From Deltaproteobacteria bacterium (GTDB lineage: Bacteria > Bdellovibrionota > FAC87 > UBA2466): DNA of 5,114 nt. Location: assembly GCA_013205415.1 (NCBI GenBank), contig JABMMY010000376.1, positions 1 through 5,114 of the forward strand, read 5' to 3'. Below, piece by piece: positions 1 through 5,114 of this stretch (its first letter is position 1; every line of letters starts with the position of its first letter). Made by a program: the position numbers and the translations under genes. The notes below the pieces were generated by a model. That model worked only from the letters and a program-made list of their open reading frames with translations, was not told where the DNA came from and did no database searches.

Positions 1-219
1 CAATAAAAGAAAAAGAAGAAGGTAATGATCCAAGCTAATAACGCTCAGTTGTAATTTAATAATTTGAATCATGAGGTGTACCTTTTTATTCACCTTGTTT
101 ATCGGCAGTTTCTAGCTAAAACACCAGTAAAAAACCTCACGCGATTCAATGCAGAATTTACCGACCATGACAAAAACTTGACGGACTGCCAATCTGGCCG
201 CGATTTTTCTCATAAGTAA

Positions 220-234
220 CGCAATAGTCTTGCG
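220..234. promoter_or_regulatory. Inverted repeat CGCAA-N5-TTGCG upstream of the sigma-54 promoter
   Basis: The arms CGCAA (220-224) and TTGCG (230-234) are perfect inverted repeats with a five-base centre, TAGTC. The site lies about 45 to 59 bp upstream of the predicted transcription start near 279. It has the dyad form of a helix-turn-helix protein site, but it is closer to the promoter than most sigma-54 enhancer sites. I do not recognise the protein that would bind it. Confidence 0.35.
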
Positions 235-237
235 ACA

Positions 238-252
238 ACTTAAAATTTAAGT
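238..252. promoter_or_regulatory. Perfect 15-bp palindrome abutting the -24 element
   Basis: ACTTAAA-A-TTTAAGT is a perfect dyad around base 245. It ends one base before the promoter 16-mer that starts at 253, covering about -41 to -27. A protein bound here would sit against sigma-54 holoenzyme, so a repressor site is the simplest reading. It may instead just be an A/T-rich flank that helps promoter bending or binding. The symmetry is directly visible; the role is inferred. Confidence 0.4.
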
Positions 253-268
253 CGGCACGAGCCTTGCT
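253..268 (+). promoter_or_regulatory. Sigma-54 (RpoN) promoter, -24/-12, for the TPR-activator operon
   Basis: CGGCACGAGCCTTGCT matches the RpoN consensus TGGCACG-N4-TTGCW at 11 of 12 defined positions. The GG at 254-255 and the GC at 266-267 are separated by exactly ten bases, as sigma-54 requires. With the C at 267 as -12, transcription should begin near 279, only about five bases before the ATG at 284. The downstream operon encodes a sigma-54 activator, which makes a functional site more likely and suggests autoregulation. Confidence 0.75.
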
Positions 269-283
269 GATTAGAGCCGTGTC

Positions 284-2650
284 ATGCCTTTTAAACTTAT
301 TACATCCTTGTCCTGTGCCCTATCCGTATGCGTTATCGGTACTACCGCCTTTAGTGCAAATATCTCGGAACGAGCCAATTTTAAAGTTTTTGAGTTAAAG
401 CATCCTGCATGTGAAAGTCAGAGTCTTATTGATACGGCTAAGGAGGGGTTTACCACTATAGTAAATGACCTGCCGGGTCGATCTGAATATAATGAATTGG
501 TAAAAACATTTCATCGGCAGAAATGGGAAAAATTAGATGAGGATATTGAGTTTTTTCAAAATACATTTGAAACCTCGCCCCTAAGAGAGGCTGTCGCATT
601 TCTAAAGGTAGAGAGTTTATTTGATCGAATAGATAGCCCCGACTCCGAAATCATCAAAGAGGCGGAGAAGCATCTAAGAGCGACGGTACTCTTATACCCG
701 AGGTCTCAATTAATACCTGTAATACAGGCGACGATGGGTGCCTTCTGGTTACGAAATGGTTTGTATTCCAAGAGCCTAGGAACCTTTATCAAGGCCAAGC
801 AGGATTATCCATTCCATAATCTGAATTGTATGTTTCAATTTGGGATTTCTGAAAATAACTTTTTACTACATGAGTTTGAGGTAGCGAAAAAGGGTTTCAG
901 TTCGATCCTACAAAAGTGTAACAACCCCAGATTTAAGGTGGGGGCTAGGTTGCGATTAGCTGAAATGCAAATGGAAAAAAATCCTAAAGAATCCACTCTC
1001 ATCATAGAAAGTATTTATGACCAGGAATCAAATATCGTTACGCGATTTTATCAAGAGGCACTTTATAATATTGGAGAGAATAAGTACCAAACCAAGCAAT
1101 TCACCTCTGCCAGGTTTTTTTTCAATGAATATCTAAAGCATAAAAAAAGAGAGCCAAGCTGTGCTGTGTATGCTCATCGAAGAATCGCTGATATTAGCGC
1201 GAAATTAAAGAGCCCTAAATCGGATCTTTTGAGTCTCTATCTTGAGACTTACGAACAATTTCCAAAAACCGATATGGGAATTTTCTCGCATATTCAAGCA
1301 CTTCTTTTAGACTATCCAGAAAAAAGCCAAGGAGAAAAAATACGACGCACTCGATTGATCGACGAGGAGCTAACCCTTATCGGCGATCCTAAGTTGCGAT
1401 ATCTAGGCAGCCTAAATAAGGCGCTTACTTTTTTAGAGTCGGGTGAGACTGCAGCCATTGGCTATTTGGTAAGGATAGGTAAAGATCATTCTGAGGATTT
1501 AAAGGATCCGGAAATAGCTGAATTTGTCTCATTAAATATTCTAAAGACACTGAAAAAAGAGGCTCTTGAGGTTCTGGCTGTAGACCTTAAAAAAGAGAGT
1601 TTAAAAAATGAGGATCTTTTTCCACCGATAGAAGATGCCTATAGTCTCTGGATAAAAGGCACCAAGTTTCAGAAAGAGACAAAAACATTCTACACCGAAT
1701 TAATCACCAAACGGTTTAAAGAACTTATGGAAAAGGAAAAGTTCTTCATTGGGTTTGGACTTTTGGAGAGATGGAATAAATCTGATCTCTGGGAGGCAAA
1801 CGATCCAGATAATAAAACTAAAATAGCGATTGGAACCGAGTTGAGCCATCTTTTTTTAGAGACGGATAAGACTAAATTAAATGAAATATCCAAAGCTGTT
1901 GTAAAGGACTCAGAACTATTAACCCGTTTTTTGGGCTCCGATTTCAATCCGTTGATACTCACGGCCATGGCCAATTTAGGAAATAATCTTGCTGTCACAG
2001 ATGAACTATCTAAAACTAAATCGAACCGAGAGATTGCGTCAATTAATCCAATGCTATCCTCTGAGGTCCAGAGTTTCTTGAGTTATAAGCGAGCCGAGGC
2101 CCAGTTTTTAACTAAAAACTTCGAAGACACGAATGAAACCTTAAAAAAAGTAACAGATAAAAAATATAAGGACCAAGCGGTTGTTTTGAAAATCAAATCC
2201 CTTAATGAGTTAAAAAAATACTCAGAGGCATTTAAATTCGGTAGTTCCCAAATATCAAGAATGAACCAGGAATCGAAGGTTAGAGTTTTAGCCAGTTTAA
2301 TTCCGACAGTAAATGGCAGCAAGATTTGGAGTAGGGCAGATTTTCTTTTGTCTGAAGCAAAAAAACAGAAGGTCTCCGGATTGGAACTGGCCTCCTTTCT
2401 TTATCTCGCAGGAAAAGCAAGCTCTGAGCAGCAGATATGTAAAAAAAGCATCAAATACTTTTCGGAGGCCCTTGCACTGGACTCGAATAGCACTCAACGC
2501 AATGAAGCGCAATTCAGATTAGGAAAATGCTACCAAAAACAAAAAAAACAGGAATTGGCAAAACAGCAATGGAAAGAGGTAATCGATTCTAAAGACTCTT
2601 TCTGGGCTCCGATGGCCAAAAGTGAAATCAATTTAATGGAGGAGCCATAG
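284..2650 (+). CDS. Exported TPR-like helical repeat protein of unknown function
   Basis: This 788-residue protein begins with a signal peptide: K4, a hydrophobic stretch from L5 to about T21, and a likely signal peptidase I site near AFS-A (residues 22-25). It therefore probably works in the periplasm or at the outer membrane. The rest is soluble, charged and mostly helical. TPR-like helix pairs with alternating A/L/Y/F positions are clear at about residues 100-330 and again at about 706-775 (IKYFSEALALD, then AQFRLGKCY). The middle is more diverged. No catalytic motif is seen. An in-frame TAG at 272-274 makes the ATG at 284 the first possible start, and there is no good Shine-Dalgarno site. 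The gene overlaps the sigma-54 activator gene by one base, so the two are an operon. TPR proteins are usually assembly scaffolds; a role in flagellar or envelope assembly is an inference from context. Confidence 0.85.
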   Translation: MPFKLITSLSCALSVCVIGTTAFSANISERANFKVFELKHPACESQSLIDTAKEGFTTIVNDLPGRSEYNELVKTFHRQKWEKLDEDIEFFQNTFETSPLREAVAFLKVESLFDRIDSPDSEIIKEAEKHLRATVLLYPRSQLIPVIQATMGAFWLRNGLYSKSLGTFIKAKQDYPFHNLNCMFQFGISENNFLLHEFEVAKKGFSSILQKCNNPRFKVGARLRLAEMQMEKNPKESTLIIESIYDQESNIVTRFYQEALYNIGENKYQTKQFTSARFFFNEYLKHKKREPSCAVYAHRRIADISAKLKSPKSDLLSLYLETYEQFPKTDMGIFSHIQALLLDYPEKSQGEKIRRTRLIDEELTLIGDPKLRYLGSLNKALTFLESGETAAIGYLVRIGKDHSEDLKDPEIAEFVSLNILKTLKKEALEVLAVDLKKESLKNEDLFPPIEDAYSLWIKGTKFQKETKTFYTELITKRFKELMEKEKFFIGFGLLERWNKSDLWEANDPDNKTKIAIGTELSHLFLETDKTKLNEISKAVVKDSELLTRFLGSDFNPLILTAMANLGNNLAVTDELSKTKSNREIASINPMLSSEVQSFLSYKRAEAQFLTKNFEDTNETLKKVTDKKYKDQAVVLKIKSLNELKKYSEAFKFGSSQISRMNQESKVRVLASLIPTVNGSKIWSRADFLLSEAKKQKVSGLELASFLYLAGKASSEQQICKKSIKYFSEALALDSNSTQRNEAQFRLGKCYQKQKKQELAKQQWKEVIDSKDSFWAPMAKSEINLMEEP
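2638..2644 (+). promoter_or_regulatory. Strong ribosome binding site fixing the GTG start at 2650
   Basis: GGAGGAG lies inside the last codons of the TPR gene, five bases before the GTG at 2650. The upstream stop and downstream start share one base (TAGTG), an arrangement typical of translational coupling. This supports GTG rather than a later ATG as the start of the activator. Confidence 0.8.
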
Positions 2651-3600
2651 TGTCTGCCACAATTATTTCTTTAGCCCACCGTCGCTTAGTTATCGCCGAT
2701 TCAAAAATGTGCGATGTATTACATCTGGCTAAGCGAGCCGCCAAAACCCAGAGTCCTGTTCTTTTATGTGGAGAAAGTGGTTCTGGAAAGGAGCTCATTG
2801 CGCGATATATTCATGATGAAAGTAGTCGTAAACAAAAACCCTTTATTTCCATAAATTGTGCGGCAGTTCCTGATGGACTCATGGAGTCTGAGCTTTTTGG
2901 ACATGAACGTGGAGCCTTTACGGGAGCTGTGACTCAGCATTTAGGTAAGTTTGAGCGGGCGTCTGGCGGAACGCTTTTACTAGATGAAGTCAGCGAGATG
3001 TCAATTCATCTACAGGCTAAACTCCTAAGAGTATTACAGGAGGGCGAGGTGGATCGGTTAGGAGGAAAAGAGACCGTATCCATCAACTGTAGGGTCATAT
3101 CTACAACCAATCGAGAACCCAAAGAATCTATTGCGAGGGGCAATTTCAGAGAGGATCTATTTTATCGAATTAACGTAATTAGAATCGATTGCCCTCCATT
3201 GAGGCATCGAGAAGATGCGATTGAAGCCTTAGCGCATGAGTTCTTAACTCAAAGCTCTCAGCGACAGGACAAAATAATTAATTCCTTTCGAGCAGATGCC
3301 ATGACGCAGTTAAAGAAGAATCTGTGGCCGGGCAATATCAGAGAATTACAAAATGTAATTGAGCGAGCTGTTCTTCTTTGTGATGGAAATAGAATAGGAA
3401 GTGAGCACTTAGAATCATGGCTGAAGGAGTCTCAAATTAAATTGGAACATAAACCTCCTGTGCGTTTAGAGGATTTGGAAAAAAGCCATATTTTGGAAGT
3501 TCTAAATCAAACAGACGGTAATAGAACTGTGGCTGCAGACCAATTAGGCATTAGCGGCCGGACATTAAGAAATAAGCTTAAACTATATCAATTAAGCTGA
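2650..3600 (+). CDS. Sigma-54-dependent transcriptional activator (AAA+ plus Fis HTH, no receiver)
   Basis: This is a bacterial enhancer-binding protein that hydrolyses ATP to open promoters held by sigma-54 RNA polymerase. Visible motifs in order: Walker A GESGSGKE (41-48), the sigma-54-contacting loop GAFTGA (88-93), Walker B LLLDEV (109-114, D112/E113), sensor I STTNR (151-155), arginine-finger candidates R167 and R173 in FREDLFYR, and sensor II WPGNIREL (226-233, R231). A Fis-family helix-turn-helix occupies about 274-315 (NRTVAADQLGISGRTLRNKL). All catalytic residues are present. Only about 19 residues precede the AAA+ domain, so there is no receiver, GAF or PAS domain. The layout and size (316 residues) resemble PspF rather than phosphorylated flagellar regulators such as FlrC or FleR. 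Control would have to come from a partner protein or from its own level. Its position before flgB and between two sigma-54 promoters suggests it is a flagellar regulator. The family call is very secure; the targets are inferred. Confidence 0.95.
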   Translation: MSATIISLAHRRLVIADSKMCDVLHLAKRAAKTQSPVLLCGESGSGKELIARYIHDESSRKQKPFISINCAAVPDGLMESELFGHERGAFTGAVTQHLGKFERASGGTLLLDEVSEMSIHLQAKLLRVLQEGEVDRLGGKETVSINCRVISTTNREPKESIARGNFREDLFYRINVIRIDCPPLRHREDAIEALAHEFLTQSSQRQDKIINSFRADAMTQLKKNLWPGNIRELQNVIERAVLLCDGNRIGSEHLESWLKESQIKLEHKPPVRLEDLEKSHILEVLNQTDGNRTVAADQLGISGRTLRNKLKLYQLS

Positions 3601-3602
3601 AG

Positions 3603-3637
3603 GGAAAAATTTTCCAATTCGGTAGGAAATATTTGTC
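3603..3637. promoter_or_regulatory. Tandem A/T-centred sites, candidate activator-binding sequence (UAS) for flgB
   Basis: GGAAAAATTTTCC (3603-3615) is a perfect 13-bp dyad. GGAAATATTTGTC (3625-3637) matches it at 10 of 13 positions. The two sites begin 22 bp apart, about two helical turns, so both face the same side of the DNA. They lie about 69 to 103 bp upstream of the start predicted from the sigma-54 promoter at 3680, the usual place for paired enhancer-binding protein sites. The natural candidate protein is the activator encoded just upstream. The repeat is visible; the binding is inferred. Confidence 0.45.
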
Positions 3638-3679
3638 ATGGAAGGTGTGTGTCGACGAGGTTTTTGTGCCTGTGATCGA

Positions 3680-3695
3680 TGGCTCAATGTTTGCA
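3680..3695 (+). promoter_or_regulatory. Sigma-54 (RpoN) promoter for flgB-flgC-fliE-fliF
   Basis: TGGCTCAATGTTTGCA matches TGGCACG-N4-TTGCW at 10 of 12 defined positions. The GG at 3681-3682 and the GC at 3693-3694 have the obligatory ten-base gap. Transcription should start near 3706, giving a leader of about 53 bases before the flgB ATG. Middle-class flagellar rod and ring genes are driven by sigma-54 in many proteobacteria, which fits. No terminator is seen between the activator gene and this promoter, so read-through from upstream is also possible. Confidence 0.8.
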
Positions 3696-3758
3696 AAAGA
3701 AGTTATCGGAAGAAATTAAAAAATACTTTAGGTTTATTTTTGAGAATGCGAAAATAAA

Positions 3759-4136
3759 ATGCCAATGTTTGATAAAACCATCGATACGCTGTCAAAGTCA
3801 TTAGACCTGCATTTGCAGCGGCACTCTATTATTGCAGACAATATTGCAAATGCTGAGACTCCATACTTTAAGGCTCGGCGCATCGATTTTGAGGCCGAAT
3901 TGCAAAAAGCGGCCGAAAATTCAGATGGCGCAGAGGGTTTTGAAGATCTTGCGTCAATAACGGGAAGAATTTCAGAGGAACCTTTTTCTGAGGTGGGTCA
4001 AGATTTAAATTCGGTAGATATGGATCGTGAAATGGCAGCAATGAATAAAAATGATGTGAAATATTCTGCTGGCACACAGGCGATCTCTAAGAAATTTGCA
4101 CTGTTAAAATATGCGATCGGGGAGGGTGAGCGATGA
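3759..4136 (+). CDS. flgB: Flagellar basal-body rod protein FlgB
   Basis: FlgB is a subunit of the proximal rod. It is exported by the flagellar type III system and placed near the MS ring with FliE, FlgC and FlgF. The 125 residues show the family pattern: an N-terminal helix, then HSIIADNIANAETPYFKARR (22-41) leading into IDFEAEL, an acidic variable middle (about 49-85), and the conserved C-terminal helix (86-125) with VDMDREMAAMNKNDVKYSA and ISKKFALLKYAI. As expected for rod proteins there is no signal peptide. The family's usual TPGYKA is TPYFKA here. No convincing Shine-Dalgarno precedes the ATG at 3759. A second in-frame ATG at 3765 would give MFDKTIDTL, the commoner family N-terminus, so the start is uncertain by two codons. 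The gene overlaps flgC by four bases. Confidence 0.95.
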   Translation: MPMFDKTIDTLSKSLDLHLQRHSIIADNIANAETPYFKARRIDFEAELQKAAENSDGAEGFEDLASITGRISEEPFSEVGQDLNSVDMDREMAAMNKNDVKYSAGTQAISKKFALLKYAIGEGER

Positions 4137-4576
4137 GTGATTTTTTTGATTCTCTCGATGTCAGCGCTTCTGCATTAAGCGCAGAACGAATGCGCATGAA
4201 TACGACATCTAGTAATTTGGCTAATGCACAAACCACAAGAACTCCAGAGGGGGGGCCTTATCGCAGAAAAGACGTTGTGTTTGAAGCCACCCCTACGAGA
4301 GATTTTGCCTCGGTACTATCAAGTCAAATGGGGGAGTCTCCACTTCACCACGTCCAGGTGACCGATGTGGTCTCTGATCAAAATGCTCCACGGATGGTTC
4401 ATGATCCTAATCATCCTGATGCTAATCCAGAGGGTATGGTGGCCTATCCGAATGTTAATACGATGGAAGAGATGGTTAATTTAATGAATGCCAGTCGCAC
4501 CTATGAAGCCAATGTTACCGCAATTAATGTGGCTAAAGGAATGATGGGCAAAGCTTTAGAAATTGGGAGGAAATAA
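4133..4576 (+). CDS. flgC: Flagellar basal-body rod protein FlgC
   Basis: FlgC is the second proximal rod subunit, exported by the flagellar type III system and assembled with FlgB. The 147 residues are of normal family length. The N-terminal helix DVSASALSAERMRMN (9-23) is followed by SSNLANAQTTRTPEGGPYRR (26-45) and VVFEA, the hallmark of FlgC. The C-terminal helix (about 106-147) carries NTMEEMVNLMNASRTYEANV and ends with MMGKALEIGRK. The ATG overlaps the flgB stop (ATGA, 4133-4136) and follows GGAGG at 4121-4125 with seven bases of spacing, so translation is probably coupled to flgB. The EGG codons form an unbroken run of seven G at 4249-4255. Confidence 0.97.
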   Translation: MSDFFDSLDVSASALSAERMRMNTTSSNLANAQTTRTPEGGPYRRKDVVFEATPTRDFASVLSSQMGESPLHHVQVTDVVSDQNAPRMVHDPNHPDANPEGMVAYPNVNTMEEMVNLMNASRTYEANVTAINVAKGMMGKALEIGRK

Positions 4577-4579
4577 TAA

Positions 4580-4885
4580 ATGAGTATTAATTCTATTCAA
4601 GGAATGCAGAGTGCTTTGAGCAATGGTATCGATTCAGCTCTTTCAGTAAATCAAGACAAAGGTGACCAGGGGTTCTCCGCCTATTTAAAGAACTCTTTTG
4701 ATCAGGTTAATAAAGAGTTGAATACGTCAGATAAACTAGCCTCCGATCTAGCTGTAGGAAAAAATGAAAATCTACATGAAACTATGATCGGAATGGAAAA
4801 AGCAGAATCGGCTTTTAAACTATTAATTCAGGTAAGAAATCGTGCGCTAGAAGCTTATCACGAGATCATGAGAATGCAGGTTTGA
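4580..4885 (+). CDS. fliE: Flagellar hook-basal body complex protein FliE
   Basis: FliE joins the FliF MS ring to the FlgB-containing proximal rod and is among the first substrates of the flagellar export gate. The 101 residues are typical in length. The N-terminal third is variable and polar. From FSAYLKNSFDQVNKELN onward the family pattern appears, and the C-terminus (65-101) is diagnostic: LHETMIGMEKAESAFKLLIQ followed by VRNRALEAYHEIMRMQV. The start follows directly after two tandem stops closing flgC (TAATAA, 4574-4579), with GGGAGG at 4565-4570 nine bases upstream as ribosome site. Gene order flgB-flgC-fliE-fliF is the commonest arrangement of these genes in bacteria. Confidence 0.96.
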   Translation: MSINSIQGMQSALSNGIDSALSVNQDKGDQGFSAYLKNSFDQVNKELNTSDKLASDLAVGKNENLHETMIGMEKAESAFKLLIQVRNRALEAYHEIMRMQV

Positions 4886-4907
4886 GTTTAGGTGAATAAC
4901 CTAAATT
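4885..4907 (+). other. Small hairpin between fliE and fliF
   Basis: TTTAGGT (4887-4893) and ACCTAAA (4899-4905) form a perfect seven-pair stem with the loop GAATA. A G-U and an A-U pair at 4885-4886/4906-4907 can extend it into the fliE stop codon. No T-run follows, so it is not a normal intrinsic terminator. It may mark mRNA processing or stability between fliE and fliF, or be a DNA dyad. The stem is mostly A-U and so weak. Confidence 0.4.
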
Positions 4908-4950
4908 TAAAATACAACTAAAAATGCGCTTAGAAATTTTGAGATAATTC

Positions 4951-5114
4951 ATGAATGATCGCGTAAATATAATTTTTGAGAAATTGAAGAACTATTATGC
5001 TTCTCTTTCTGCAAAAAAAAAGATGGCTCTGGGGGGAATGTTTGCCGGAGGTATCATCGGCATCATGGCCCTCAGCATGATAATGAAACATGATCCTCAG
5101 CAAATACTATATTC
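4951..5114 (+). CDS. fliF: Flagellar MS-ring protein FliF, N-terminal part (cut by the window edge)
   Basis: FliF forms the MS ring in the inner membrane, the base on which rod, export gate and C-ring are built. Only the first 54 codons are present (full FliF is usually 500-570 residues). They show a short cytoplasmic helix (FEKLKNYYASLSAKKKM, residues 9-25), the first membrane span at about 25-45 (rich in G, I, M and A), and then KHDPQQILYS. That last segment corresponds to the family's PDY..LYS motif just after the span; its final S rests on the incomplete last codon TC. Position after fliE strongly supports the call. The ATG at 4951 has only a weak GAG (4941-4943) as ribosome site. A run of nine A (5013-5021) and one of six G (5031-5036) lie at the membrane-span boundary. 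Confidence 0.92.
   Translation, partial: MNDRVNIIFEKLKNYYASLSAKKKMALGGMFAGGIIGIMALSMIMKHDPQQILY

Larger units (their letters stand above)
1..283. other. Upstream region without a complete gene; promoter-bearing at its right end
   Basis: No complete gene is visible. Two mutually exclusive partial genes could enter from the left edge. On the plus strand, one frame reads IKEKEEGNDPS and stops at TAA 36-38, which would be a plausible charged C-terminus. On the minus strand, an ATG at 72-70 opens a frame that runs off the edge as 24 codons (MIQIIKLQLSVISLDHYLLL, then more hydrophobic residues). It has an AAAAAGG ribosome-site candidate eight bases upstream. Both are too short to decide. The stretch 100-200 is featureless to me. 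The right end carries the inverted repeat 220-234, the palindrome 238-252 and the sigma-54 promoter 253-268. Confidence 0.6.

Noticed and set aside
72..97. Intrinsic terminator from AGGTG (74-78) and CACCT (91-95)
   Set aside because: The stem has only five Watson-Crick pairs with a 12-base loop and no proper T-run after it.
178..208. TTGACG at 178-183 as a sigma-70 -35 element
   Set aside because: No reasonable TATAAT-like hexamer lies 16-18 bases downstream (the best is GATTTT at 202-207), while a far better sigma-54 match follows at 253-268.
284..358. Lipoprotein signal in the TPR protein
   Set aside because: Cysteines at residues 11 and 16 lie within the hydrophobic core, but SLSC and LSVC do not fit the lipobox rule for the residue before cysteine. 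An AFS-A type signal peptidase I site is more likely.
1377..1384. Second minus-strand GCCGATAA (FliA -10 like) inside the TPR gene
   Set aside because: It lies deep in coding sequence with no gene downstream on that strand, so it is taken as a chance match. It also lowers confidence in the copy at 99-106.
1690..2522. Open frames opposite or within the TPR gene (1690-1998 minus, 2083-2322 minus, 2297-2512 minus, 2313-2522 plus)
   Set aside because: They lie wholly inside a well-supported long gene, have no recognisable motifs and lack ribosome sites; they are shadows.
3601..3616. Dyad right after the activator stop as a terminator
   Set aside because: The stem of GGAAAAATTTTCC would have almost no loop and no following T-run; it fits a DNA-binding site better.
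3868..4077. 69-codon minus-strand frame inside flgB
   Set aside because: It is antisense to a conserved rod gene, and its proline-rich low-complexity product looks like no protein family.

Overview
This window is the start of a flagellar basal-body gene cluster, preceded by its probable regulator, in an AT-rich Gram-negative bacterium. The organism is most likely one of the Bdellovibrionota or another former deltaproteobacterial lineage. That assignment is an inference from base composition, gene style and the pairing of a sigma-54 activator with flgB-flgC-fliE-fliF. No RNA gene, insertion sequence, CRISPR array or origin is visible.

Layout: bases 1-283 hold no complete gene. They end in a near-consensus sigma-54 promoter (253-268) next to a perfect 15-bp palindrome. 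An exported 788-residue helical/TPR-like protein follows (284-2650). Its stop overlaps by one base the GTG start of a compact sigma-54 activator (2650-3600), which has an AAA+ domain and a Fis-type HTH but no receiver or other sensory domain. A 158-bp gap (3601-3758) carries a second good sigma-54 promoter (3680-3695) and, upstream of it, two similar A/T-rich inverted-repeat sites 22 bp apart. Then come flgB, flgC and fliE, tightly packed, and after 65 bp with a small hairpin, the first 54 codons of fliF, cut by the window edge.

How it works together: FlgB and FlgC are proximal rod proteins, FliE joins the rod to the MS ring, and FliF forms the MS ring, so the right half encodes the base of the flagellum. 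The two sigma-54 promoters, one before the operon that encodes the activator and one before the rod operon, suggest a small circuit. In it the activator switches on flgBC-fliEF and possibly its own operon. This circuit is inferred from promoter matches and gene order; nothing in the sequence proves that this activator acts at these promoters. The least explained parts are the exported TPR-like protein co-encoded with the activator, the apparently near-leaderless start of its gene, and a 39-codon cysteine-rich small ORF hidden in the promoter region of flgB.
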